The position numbers and the translations under genes were made by a program. From Actinomadura soli (lineage in GTDB: Bacteria > Actinomycetota > Actinomycetes > Streptosporangiales > Streptosporangiaceae), in the NCBI RefSeq assembly GCF_005889715.1, contig NZ_VCKW01000040.1, positions 1 to 45,416 on the forward strand: DNA of 45,416 nt. Direction: 5' to 3'. This document shows positions 23,743 to 31,922 of the stretch, in pieces (within the stretch, counting starts at the first letter, position 1; each line of letters begins with the position of its first letter). The notes under the pieces are model-generated. The model was not told the origin of the DNA. It saw only the letters and a list, made by a program, of their open reading frames with translations, and did not search any database.

Positions 23743-24663
23743 TCAGGGGATGATGACGAGCTTGCCGCGGGTGTGGCCGCCCCGGCTGGCGTCGAAGGCC
23801 GCGCCGACCTGGTCCAGCGGGAACGTCCCGGCGACCTCGACGCCGAGCGCGCCGCGGTCGGCGAGGGCGGCCAGCCGGGCGAGAGCCGCGCCGTCCGGAC
23901 GCACCCAGATCCAGTGGCCGCCGTGCCGCTCGACGTCGCTCTCGGTGATCGAGACGTGGCGTCCGCCGGGGCCCAGCACGGACAGCGTCGTCTCCAGCTG
24001 GCCACCGGCGAAGTCGGCGACCGCGGACACCCCGTCGGCCGCCAGGTCCCGGACGCGGCCGGCCAGCCCGTCCCCGTAGACGACCGGTTCGGCGCCGAGT
24101 TCCCGCAGGTAGGCATGGTTCGCCTCGGATGCCGTGCCGATGACGCGGGCGCCCCGGTCGCGTCCGAGCTGGACGGCGAAGCTCCCCACGCCGCCGGACG
24201 CCGCGTGGACGAGGAGCACATCGGCCGGGCCCACGTCCAGGCGGTCGAGGGCGCGCTGCGCGGTCATCCCGGCCAGCGGCAGGCCACCGGCCTGGTTCCA
24301 GTCGAGGGCGGCCGGTTTGCGTGCCACGTGGTCCGCCGACACGGTCACGTACTCGGCGAACGTGCCCGCGCCTATGACGTCCTTGCGCGCGTAGGACATG
24401 ACTTCGTCGCCCGGAGCGAAGTCCGGCGTGTCGGGGCCGAGCGCCCGGACCACCCCGGCGACGTCCCAGCCGGGAACGACGGGGAACACCGCGTCCATCA
24501 TGCCGTCGAGGCCGCCCGCCATGACCTTCCAGTCCACCGGGTTCACCCCGGCGGCGCGCACCTCGATCAGCACCTGCCCCGGGCCGACCTTCGGATCGGG
24601 GACGACGCCGACCCTGAGCCGCGAATTGTCGTTGGCGAACGAGTCATACGAGACGGCGCGCAT
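23743..24663 (-). CDS. NADP-dependent quinone oxidoreductase-like (MDR superfamily)
   Basis: 306 residues from ATG 24663. A GroES-like N-terminal half (GPGQVLIEVRAAGVNPVDWKVMAGG, PVVPGWDVAGVV) is followed by a Rossmann half with VLLVHAASGGVGSFAVQLGRDRGARVIGTAS, where the AxxGxxG pattern suits NADPH. No catalytic or structural zinc cysteines are seen, so it is a quinone-reductase/enoyl-reductase type rather than an alcohol dehydrogenase. The long in-frame extension upstream to 25950 runs antisense to the P450 and is not coding. It diverges from the P450, with 87 bases between the starts. Confidence 0.9.
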   Translation of the reverse strand: MRAVSYDSFANDNSRLRVGVVPDPKVGPGQVLIEVRAAGVNPVDWKVMAGGLDGMMDAVFPVVPGWDVAGVVRALGPDTPDFAPGDEVMSYARKDVIGAGTFAEYVTVSADHVARKPAALDWNQAGGLPLAGMTAQRALDRLDVGPADVLLVHAASGGVGSFAVQLGRDRGARVIGTASEANHAYLRELGAEPVVYGDGLAGRVRDLAADGVSAVADFAGGQLETTLSVLGPGGRHVSITESDVERHGGHWIWVRPDGAALARLAALADRGALGVEVAGTFPLDQVGAAFDASRGGHTRGKLVIIP

Positions 24664-24750
24664 GCCCCCAACCTGCCACGGCGCCCACCGGCTAAACCGG
24701 CGCCTTCCGGGTAGAGGGTGCTTCGGCATCGGACGATCGGGGAGAACGCC

Positions 24751-26037
24751 ATGCGCCTCATGGAACGGCTGGACAGCACAGTGCCGCTGGCGGCGCGGCC
24801 CTACGGGCTGTTGTCGTCCCGCGCCCGCCGCATGAACCGCGACGTCTACGACACGCGACTGCTGCTGCAGAAGACGACCTGCATGACGGGTGCGGACGCG
24901 GCCCGCGTCTTCTACGACCCGGGCCTTTTCGTCCGGGCCGGCGCCGCGCCGCGCCGGTTGAGCCTCACCTTGTTCGGTGAGAACGGTGTGCAGTCGCTGG
25001 ACGGAGAACGGCATCGCGCGCGCAAGGCGATGTTCATGTCGCTGATGGCACCGGACGCTCGGGACGAACTTCGCGATATCGCGTCCAGGTTCTGGCGGGA
25101 GCGCATCCGGGAGTGGGAGGGGCGAGGGCAGGTCGTCCTGTACAACGGGGTCAGCGAGCTGCTGTGCCAGGCCGTCTGCGCATGGACGGGAGTGCCCGTC
25201 GCCGAGCGCAACGTCCCCGCGATCACCAGTCTGCTCACCGCGCTGATCGACGCGCCCGCCGCCATCGGCCCCCGCTACCTGCGCGGACGCGCCGCCCGGA
25301 GGATCGCCGACCGCTGGGCGGCCGGTCACATCCGCCGTGCCCGCGCCGATTCGGCCGCCGAAGCCCCGGCCGCCGACGGCCCGGACGGCGGGACGGCCGT
25401 GGACGTCATCGCCTCCTACCGCGACACCGACGGACGCCTCCTCCCCCCGGACGTGGCGGGCGTCGAACTGCTCAACGTCCTCCGTCCCACGGTGGCGGTG
25501 GGGCGCTTCGTCGTCTTCGCCGCCCTCGCCCTGCACGAAAATCCCCAATGGCGGCACCGTCTCGCGACGGAGGACGACCCGGAACTGCTGGAGGCGTTCG
25601 TCCAGGAGGTGCGGCGCTTCTATCCCTTCTTCCCGATGGTCGCGGCCCGGGCCGCACGCGACTTCGAATGGCACGGACACCATTTCCCGAAGGGCCGGCG
25701 GGTGCTGCTCGACCTGCAGGGAACCGATCACGATCCGCGCTTGTGGGAACGTCCCGACCAGTTCCGGCCGGAGCGTTTCATGGGCCGGGAGCCGGACGCG
25801 CATTCCATGATCCCGCAGGGCGGCGGCGACCATTACGACGGGCACCGCTGCGCCGGAGAATGGATCACCAAGGATCTGATGAAGGTGTCCGTCACGGCGC
25901 TGACCCGGTGGATGAGCTACTCGGTGCCCCCACAGGACCTGCGCGTCCACCCGTGGCGGGCCCCCGCCATCCCGAAGAGCCGCTTCATCGTCACCCAGGT
26001 CACGGACACCCGCGTCGAGGCCGCCACGGGCGGCTGA
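24751..26037 (+). CDS. Cytochrome P450, CYP152 (fatty-acid peroxygenase) type
   Basis: 428 residues that track CYP152A1 (BS-beta) and OleT along the whole length. The heme ligand is Cys367 in IPQGGGDHYDGHRCAGEWIT; the K-helix motif is FVQEVRRFYPF. The I-helix lacks the usual acid-alcohol pair and instead has LNVLRPTVAVG with Arg245-Pro246, the arginine that binds the fatty-acid carboxylate in this family. Gln81 (GVQSLDG) occupies the place of Gln85 of CYP152A1, where OleT has His85, so hydroxylation is more likely than decarboxylation. Such enzymes use hydrogen peroxide and need no redox partner; none is encoded here. ATG 24751 follows GGGGAGA. Confidence 0.9.
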   Translation: MRLMERLDSTVPLAARPYGLLSSRARRMNRDVYDTRLLLQKTTCMTGADAARVFYDPGLFVRAGAAPRRLSLTLFGENGVQSLDGERHRARKAMFMSLMAPDARDELRDIASRFWRERIREWEGRGQVVLYNGVSELLCQAVCAWTGVPVAERNVPAITSLLTALIDAPAAIGPRYLRGRAARRIADRWAAGHIRRARADSAAEAPAADGPDGGTAVDVIASYRDTDGRLLPPDVAGVELLNVLRPTVAVGRFVVFAALALHENPQWRHRLATEDDPELLEAFVQEVRRFYPFFPMVAARAARDFEWHGHHFPKGRRVLLDLQGTDHDPRLWERPDQFRPERFMGREPDAHSMIPQGGGDHYDGHRCAGEWITKDLMKVSVTALTRWMSYSVPPQDLRVHPWRAPAIPKSRFIVTQVTDTRVEAATGG

Positions 26038-26057
26038 CCGTGGCGGCCTCGACGCGG
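26010..26057. terminator. Long perfect hairpin over the P450 stop codon
   Basis: A perfect 20-base stem (26010-26029 with 26038-26057) and an 8-base loop that contains the P450 TGA stop (26035-26037). There is no T-run after it. Placed between the convergent P450 and SDR genes, it probably ends transcription in both directions. Confidence 0.65.
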
Positions 26058-26098
26058 CGCGGGCCCTGACACGCGCGGACCCGGGCGCGTGCGGGCGG

Positions 26099-26848
26099 TC
26101 AGTCGACCAGGGCCCCGGCGGAGATGTTGACCTGGGTCGAGGTGAGGCTGGCGGCGCGGTCGGACGCGAGGAACGCGGCGACGTGGCCGACGTCGGCGAG
26201 GGTCGCGGCCCGCTTGAGCAGGGTGGAGTCCACGATCTGCTGCCTGAACTGGGCGGTCTCCGGGATGTCGGGGAAGGACTCGGGGATGCCGCCGGTCTTC
26301 ATCGACAGCACGCGGACCGAGTGCGCCCCCAGCTCGCACGCCCACTGGCGGCGCATCGCCTCGATCATGTCGAACCCGACCTGGACGTTCCCGAGGCCCG
26401 GCGAGTGGTTCGTGCTGTCGGAGCCGCCGAAGTGCAGGATCACGCCGGAGCCCTGCTTGACCATGTGGCGCGCGGCGGCCCCCGTGGTCAGCATGAACGT
26501 CCGGGCCATCTTCTCCAGGGACGCGGCGAAGTCGCCGACCGGAATCTCGATCATGGGCCGGAACAGCCCCTCCATCGAGATGGCGTTCACCGAGACGTCG
26601 ACGCTCCCGGCGGTCGCCGCGACCGAGTCGACCCAGCTGTTGACGGCGTCCTCGTCCAGGGCGTCCACGCGGGCGGTCTCGGCGAGCCCGCCCGCCTCCC
26701 GGATCTCCCCGGCGACGGCGTCGAGCTTGTCGGGCGTCCGTCCGGCGAGGAAGACCCGCGCGCCCTCGGCGGCGAAGGCGCGCGCCATGGTGCCGCCGAT
26801 CGTCCCGCCGCCGCCGTAGATGATCGCGGTCTTGTTCTCCAGAAGCAT
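26099..26848 (-). CDS. SDR-family oxidoreductase, atypical (no YxxxK)
   Basis: 249 residues of the short-chain dehydrogenase/reductase fold: the nucleotide loop is YGGGGTIGG (11-19), RVFLAGRTPDKL follows strand 2, VDVSVNAIS stands for NNAG, and the C-terminal ASLTSTQVNISAG is canonical. The catalytic Tyr and Lys are absent: between residues 141 and 166 (GGSDSTN...GLGNVQVGFDMIEAMRR) there is no Tyr or Lys. It may therefore be a binding or regulatory protein, or use other chemistry, as in divergent enoyl-reductase-like SDRs. ATG 26848 is preceded by AAGGAG. It follows the LAL regulator gene on the same strand after 164 bases. Confidence 0.85.
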   Translation of the reverse strand: MLLENKTAIIYGGGGTIGGTMARAFAAEGARVFLAGRTPDKLDAVAGEIREAGGLAETARVDALDEDAVNSWVDSVAATAGSVDVSVNAISMEGLFRPMIEIPVGDFAASLEKMARTFMLTTGAAARHMVKQGSGVILHFGGSDSTNHSPGLGNVQVGFDMIEAMRRQWACELGAHSVRVLSMKTGGIPESFPDIPETAQFRQQIVDSTLLKRAATLADVGHVAAFLASDRAASLTSTQVNISAGALVD

Positions 26849-27012
26849 CGCTTTCTCCTTCGTCTTCGCGGTGACTCGAAGCTAGGCGCGCGGCCCCGCG
26901 CCCCGCATCGGTCGCCGGACGTACCCTCGAAAACGCAGGTCAGAGCAGGAATCGGCAGCCCGGGAAGACCATCCGGGCGGACGCGTCCCGGCGACGCACC
27001 GGCACGGCTAAG

Positions 27013-29718
27013 TCAGATGACCGATACGAGCCGCGCCAGCTCCATGCGCCGGGTGACGCCGATCTTCGGATACGCCTTGTAGAGGTGGTGCCCGACCGTG
27101 CGCGGGCTCAGGTAGAGCTGCGCGGCGATCTCGCGGTTGCTGAGCCCGGCGGCGGCGAGCCGGACGACCTGCAGCTCCTGCGGGGTCAGCCGCTTGAGCG
27201 GGTCGGCGTCCCCGGCGCGGGCCGCCGGACGGTCGCCGAGGGCCTCCAGTTCGGCGCGGGCGCGCTCGGCCCAGCGTTCCGCGCCGAGCCGGTCGAACGC
27301 GTCCAGCGCCGAGGTCAGTTCCGCCCGGGCCTCGGTGCGGCGGCGCCGGCGGCGCAGCCATTCGCCGTAGAGGAGCCGGGTCCGCGCGGCGTCGTAGGCG
27401 CGGTCGCCGTGCAGGCTCAGCGCGGCCCGGTAGTGCTCGTCCGCGTCGTCGCCGTCGGACAGCAGCGCGCGGCAGCGGGACACCAGCGCGGTGAACGACG
27501 TCGCCGCCGCCCATGCCTCGAAGGCGGGAAGGTACGTCCGGGCCAGGTCCGGCCGCCCGGCACGCACCGCGGCCTCCGCATGGTCCGGGACGGCGCGGAT
27601 CAGCACGTCGTGCCGCGCCGGGCCGGAGCACACGGCGTCCAGATGCTCCAGCGCGGCGCCGGCGTGGCCGTCGGCGAGATCGTGCAGGCCCAGCCCCCAG
27701 GACGCCAGCGCCGTGTTGGTCGGCATCAGGTGCGCGTGCCGGAGGACGCCGGGCGCCAGCGAGCGGCTGCGCTCCGCGTCCGACTCCAGCCGGACCGTAA
27801 CGCAGTTCAGCACGGTGACCTGCATGTCCATGCCGATGTCGGCGGCGAGCGACAGGCCCTCCGCCGCGGCCGACTCGGCGCCGTGCAGGTCACCGAGGAG
27901 GAGCCGTCCGATCGCGAGGGGCTCCAGGACGTACGGCAGCCAGCCGAGCGCGCCCTGCGCCTTGACCTCCGCCGCGAGGGCTTCCAGCAGCGCGGTCGCG
28001 GCCCGGTCGTCGGCGGCGAGCAGCCCCAGGAAACCGGCGATGATGCGTTCGAGGACGCCGTCGACGTCCCCGGTCCGCGCCGCCTCGGCCAGCGCCCGCA
28101 TCGGCGCGACAGCCCCGGACGCGCCGCCCGGCAACCGCCCGTAGGCGATCAGGCCGCCCGCCACCAGCGCCTTGGCCGAGCCCGCCGGAACCTTCGCCCG
28201 CCTGAGCAGCTCGACGGCGTCCCGGACGAGATCATGCGCACCGGCGTCCCGGGCGGCCCAGACGGCCTCGGTCAGCATCGACACCGCCTGCTCCGGATCG
28301 CTCTGCACGATCAGCGCCGCGCCCTCCAGCGCGAGTTCGGCGTCGGCGGCCGGGGACGTGCGCTCGTAGGCGACCTGGGCGCGGATGAACGTGGCCTCGG
28401 CGATGACCCCGTCCTCCCCGGTGAGGTGCGCGGCCTCCTCGGCGAGACGGGTCGCGGCGTCGGGGCGTCCGGCGTCGTAGGCGGCCCGCGCCGCGTGGAC
28501 GAGCCGCCGGGCCTTGCCCTCCGCGTCCGTGCTGAGCCGCGCCGCCCGCTCGTAGGCGGTGGCGACGGCGGCCGTCCCGCCCCTGTCCCCGGCCCGCCGC
28601 GCGGCCCGCTCCAGCTCGGCCGCGACGCTCTCGTCCGGCCCGGTGGCGGCCGCCGCCCGATGCCACGCCCGCCGGTCGGCGTGCTCGTCGCCGCCGAGCG
28701 TCCCGGCCAGCGCGCCGTGCACGGCGATCCGCTGATGATGCGTCGCGTTCTGGTAGGTCACAGCACGGATGAGCGGATGCCGGAACCGCACCTCGTCGCC
28801 GTCGAGCACCACAAGCCGGGCCTCCTCGGCGGGCCCCAGATCGGCCGCGCCGAGCCCGAGCGTCTCCGCCGCCCGCAGGACGACGCCCAGGTCGGCGGTG
28901 CCGTCGGCCGCGACGACCAGCAGCAGCAACCGGGTCGCCTCCGGCATCCCGGCGAGCTGGAGGCGGAACGCCTCCTGGACCCGTCCGCCGACCTGGCCGC
29001 CGACCGGCAGCGGCCCCGCGTGGCGGGCTTCCCGCGACTGGAGCGCGTTCGCGAGTTCGATGAGGGCGAGCGGGTTGCCGCCCGCCTCGTCCAGGAGCCG
29101 CTCCCGAACCGGAACCGTCAAACCGGGCGCGTGCGCGTCCACGAGGTCCTGCGCGGCGGCGCGGTCCAGGCCCTCCAGCCGGACGAGGTCCAGCCCGTGG
29201 TCCGGGAACGGGGCGGCGGCGTCCCGCACCGTGAAGATCATGCCGATGGGGTCGGCGCCGAGCCGCCGGGCGGCGAACAGCAGCGCGTCCAGCGAGGCCC
29301 GGTCGAGCCACTGCGCGTCGTCGGCGAGGCACAGCACCGGACGGTCGGCGGCCAGCTCCGACAGCAGCGTCAGCGTCGCCGCGCCGATCAGGAACCGGTC
29401 GCTGACCTGCCCGGACGCCAGCCCGAACGCCGACCGCAGCGCCGCCGCCTGCTGGCCGGGCAGCGCGTCGAACCGGTCCGCGTACGGGTACAGCATCAGG
29501 TGCAGCCCGCTGAACGGCAGCTCCGTCTCGGACTCCACGCCCGCACCGCGCACGAGCAGCATGTCCCTCGCGTCCGCCGCGATCCGGTCGATCAGCGAGG
29601 TCTTCCCGATGCCCGCCTCGCCCCGGATGATCATCGCGCCGCTCCGTCCGGCACGAGCGCACTCCAGCACCCCGCCGACGCGCTCTCTCTCGCGATCACG
29701 CCCAATGAGCACGCGCAA
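27013..29718 (-). CDS. Large ATP-binding LuxR (LAL) family transcriptional regulator
   Basis: 901 residues: an N-terminal AAA ATPase with Walker A GEAGIGKT (33-40) and Walker B RPVLCLADDAQWLD (about 139-152), a long TPR-like helical middle, and a C-terminal LuxR HTH (about 838-895: LTPQELQVVRLAAAGLSNREIAAQLYLSPRTVGHHLYKAYPKIGV). LAL proteins are pathway activators in actinomycetes. The downstream SDR and convergent P450 are possible targets. The start is uncertain: TTG 29718 or GTG 29712, neither with a Shine-Dalgarno, so a leaderless message is possible. A degraded copy of its first 35 codons occurs at 41519-41612. Confidence 0.92.
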   Translation of the reverse strand: MRVLIGRDRERERVGGVLECARAGRSGAMIIRGEAGIGKTSLIDRIAADARDMLLVRGAGVESETELPFSGLHLMLYPYADRFDALPGQQAAALRSAFGLASGQVSDRFLIGAATLTLLSELAADRPVLCLADDAQWLDRASLDALLFAARRLGADPIGMIFTVRDAAAPFPDHGLDLVRLEGLDRAAAQDLVDAHAPGLTVPVRERLLDEAGGNPLALIELANALQSREARHAGPLPVGGQVGGRVQEAFRLQLAGMPEATRLLLLVVAADGTADLGVVLRAAETLGLGAADLGPAEEARLVVLDGDEVRFRHPLIRAVTYQNATHHQRIAVHGALAGTLGGDEHADRRAWHRAAAATGPDESVAAELERAARRAGDRGGTAAVATAYERAARLSTDAEGKARRLVHAARAAYDAGRPDAATRLAEEAAHLTGEDGVIAEATFIRAQVAYERTSPAADAELALEGAALIVQSDPEQAVSMLTEAVWAARDAGAHDLVRDAVELLRRAKVPAGSAKALVAGGLIAYGRLPGGASGAVAPMRALAEAARTGDVDGVLERIIAGFLGLLAADDRAATALLEALAAEVKAQGALGWLPYVLEPLAIGRLLLGDLHGAESAAAEGLSLAADIGMDMQVTVLNCVTVRLESDAERSRSLAPGVLRHAHLMPTNTALASWGLGLHDLADGHAGAALEHLDAVCSGPARHDVLIRAVPDHAEAAVRAGRPDLARTYLPAFEAWAAATSFTALVSRCRALLSDGDDADEHYRAALSLHGDRAYDAARTRLLYGEWLRRRRRRTEARAELTSALDAFDRLGAERWAERARAELEALGDRPAARAGDADPLKRLTPQELQVVRLAAAGLSNREIAAQLYLSPRTVGHHLYKAYPKIGVTRRMELARLVSVI

Positions 29719-29796
29719 ACAGTAACAACCCGGCCACCCCCCAGCACCGATTCCACCTGCTCACTCCAGCGGCGCCGACGCTTCATCCGGAGATGG

Positions 29797-29813
29797 ACGG
29801 GGCGGAGCCCCGT
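29797..29813. terminator. Short GC hairpin downstream of the propeller gene
   Basis: ACGGGGC-GGA-GCCCCGT, a 7-base stem with a 3-base loop, about 50 bases past the stop of the minus-strand propeller gene and before the LAL start. It may be a terminator without a T-run. Confidence 0.4.
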
Positions 29814-29861
29814 GCCAGCCGAACTCCGCCCGTTCCGGTCATTCCTCCACGGTCAGCTGCC

Positions 29862-31502
29862 TTACCCCGCTTGGACGGGGTCGCTGGCGGGAGATCGGGT
29901 GGTGTTTCCGTAGTGGTCGGTGGCGCGGATCGAATAGGTGTGGGTGCTGCCAGGGGTGAGTCCGGTGTCGGTGTGGTTGAGGGTTTTCAGATCCCAGTAC
30001 TTGGAGCGTGAGTCGAGGGTGTGGACGACGGTGGTGCCGTCGCGGATGACCTGGTAGGTGAGGGTGTTGTTGTCGCGGTCCCAGGTCTGGGTCCAGGTGA
30101 TCTGAAGGGTGCCGGTGGTGCCGTCAGGTCTGGTGACGGTGGGTTTGATGATCGGCTCGGGTGGGCCGGTGTCGTTGGTGACGGTGAGGGTGCCGAAGCG
30201 GGTGAGTGATTGCTGGGGGCGTTGGTTGACGGTGGTGAAGTCGCCGCCGACCCAGAGGTAGTTGTCGTTGCCGTCCATGGCACGGGGGCCTTGTCCGGCG
30301 TCGGGGCCCGCGTTGGTGGTGGGGAACCAGTGCAGGATGGGCGGGGTGTCGGTGCCAGTGGGTTGGGCGGGTTCGGCGAGGAGGCGCTGATAGCCGTCGA
30401 TGGAGGGGAATCCGTCCGGTTGGCTGGCGCAGTCGTGGGCGTGGGAGCCGCTGTACAGCACGCCGGCGATGAGGGCGATGGCCTCCGTGCCGCCCTTGCA
30501 GTTGTCGACCCAGCGCAGGTGTCCGCCGTTGGGATCGATGGCCATGCGTCCGTCGAAGGTGCTGGTGCCGGCGGCGCTGACGTAGATGGTGTCGGTGGCG
30601 GTGTCGGCGATCAGGTCCGTCGCCCAGGAGTGGCGGGAGTCGCTGACGTACTCCAGGCCGGTCTGCCAAGGGGTGCTGGTGCCGGTGGCGTCAGTGCGGA
30701 CGGCGCCCAGGCCGTGCGGGGGGTTGCCGTTGATGGTGTTGAACTTGCCGCCGATGATGACCTGGGTTCGGTCGGGGGAGATGGCCATGGACATGACGCG
30801 GCGGTCCGCGGTCGGCGCCCAGGCGGTGAGGGCGCCGGTGGCGGTGTTGAAGGCGGCCAGACGTTGGCGTGGGGTGCCGTCGACGCTGGCGAAGACGCCG
30901 CCGACGTAGAGGGTGGTGTCGGTGGCGGCAAGGGTTTCGACGGCGGCGTCGATGTCGTGCCGCAGGCCGGTGAGGGTGCCGCCGGGCAGGGTGAAGGCGG
31001 CGATGCGGGGACGTTGCTGGCCGTTGACGGTGATGAAGCTGCCGGAGAGGTACAGGGTGCGGCCGTCGGGGGAGGCTTGCAGGTCATGGACGATGTCCTG
31101 TTTGCCGGGGACGGCTTGGACGTCGGGCGCCCAGGGGAGCGGCTGGCCGGTGGCGGCGTTGAACGCGGCCAGGTTGTTGCGGGGCAGCTCCTGCGGGTCG
31201 CCGGGGCTGGTGCCGGGCGGGCGGATGGCGGTGAAGGTGCCGCCGACGTAGGCGGTGTCACCGACCACCTCGACATCCCAGACGGTGCCGTTGGTCTGCC
31301 AGGTCGGCAGCGGATCGGCGGTCACGGTCGGCAACTCCCCGGCCGGCGGCGCGGTATCGGCCGCCGCCGACGGTGCCATGGCGAGGATCGTGGCGGTCAG
31401 GCTCGCTAAGCCGAGCAAGGACCGGGCGTGGACAGTTCGTCTTCGCTGGCGGGGACGCCGGTGCTGTGGGGGATATGGCGGTGGCCAGGAGATGGAGAAC
31501 AT
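29862..31502 (-). CDS. Secreted beta-propeller (DUF5122-like) protein with C-terminal fibronectin type III domain
   Basis: 546 residues. The long signal peptide has a basic n-region and hydrophobic LLGLASLTATILAMAPSAAA, cleaved after about residue 48. Five to six blades follow, each carrying a y-V/I-GG-x-F-xx-V-x-G unit (AYVGGTFTAI, YLSGSFITVNG, YVGGVFASVDG, VIIGGKFNTING, LWVGGDFTTVN), then LAAFNAATG, as in delta-60/DUF5122 propellers. The last ~100 residues are an FN3-like domain (LQITWTQTWDRDNNTLTYQVIRDG, THTYSIRATDHYGN). It is extracellular and probably a binding or adhesion protein. ATG 31502 has GGAGAGG five bases upstream. It diverges from the RHS toxin gene over 420 bases. Confidence 0.85.
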   Translation of the reverse strand: MFSISWPPPYPPQHRRPRQRRRTVHARSLLGLASLTATILAMAPSAAADTAPPAGELPTVTADPLPTWQTNGTVWDVEVVGDTAYVGGTFTAIRPPGTSPGDPQELPRNNLAAFNAATGQPLPWAPDVQAVPGKQDIVHDLQASPDGRTLYLSGSFITVNGQQRPRIAAFTLPGGTLTGLRHDIDAAVETLAATDTTLYVGGVFASVDGTPRQRLAAFNTATGALTAWAPTADRRVMSMAISPDRTQVIIGGKFNTINGNPPHGLGAVRTDATGTSTPWQTGLEYVSDSRHSWATDLIADTATDTIYVSAAGTSTFDGRMAIDPNGGHLRWVDNCKGGTEAIALIAGVLYSGSHAHDCASQPDGFPSIDGYQRLLAEPAQPTGTDTPPILHWFPTTNAGPDAGQGPRAMDGNDNYLWVGGDFTTVNQRPQQSLTRFGTLTVTNDTGPPEPIIKPTVTRPDGTTGTLQITWTQTWDRDNNTLTYQVIRDGTTVVHTLDSRSKYWDLKTLNHTDTGLTPGSTHTYSIRATDHYGNTTRSPASDPVQAG

Positions 31503-31922
31503 CAGGCCCTCTCCGAGATCGTCGAGGTCTGGTCGCCGTGATCATCACATTCGAGGGCCGCCCGGACAACATCGGTACTGACCCATTTTGATATTTAGGG
31601 TCATCTCATTCATGTGCGGCAGTGGGCCTTATTGATTTGTGCGCGCGGACGTTTGTTGTGGGCGGCTGGTTGTCTTGGTGTCCGGACATGGTCTTGGCCC
31701 CGTCATTGACCTGTGGTTCTCGCGACCGGCCACCCGTGATGCCCGGGAACGCCTTGATCGACTTCCCTTTTGATCGCATCGTGTTGATCGCATTGTCGAG
31801 AGCGTTTACTGCCCGTGTAAGCCACGTGCTTTGGGGTGATGTGGCGTGCTGCCGTCGTTGCCAACGACCGTTGACTTTTTCCGGCTCGGCTTATGTGGCC
31901 GTCCGTTGTTGTGGAGGAACTG
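31503..31922. promoter_or_regulatory. Divergent intergenic region of the toxin island, with TTGATCG repeats and a palindrome
   Basis: 420 bases between the propeller and RHS genes, with an AT-richer core around 31570-31640 and no gene. TTGATCG occurs three times, at 31754-31760, 31770-31776 and 31784-31790, the last two extended to TTGATCGCAT. A 15-base palindrome, GTCGTTGCCAACGAC, lies at 31854-31868, directly before TTGACT (31871-31876), a possible -35 for the RHS gene; TATGTG at 31892 is a weak -10 with a short spacing. The repeats may bind a regulator of either gene. Confidence 0.45.

Noticed and set aside
24664-25950. N-terminal extension of the quinone oxidoreductase to 25950
   Set aside because: It lies antisense to the well-supported P450 and has no domain; MRAVSYDSF at 24663 is the family start.
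27085-29913. Plus-strand open frame of 942 codons opposite the LAL regulator
   Set aside because: The translation is an Arg/Gly/Val-rich shadow; the minus strand holds Walker A, Walker B and LuxR HTH motifs in one frame.
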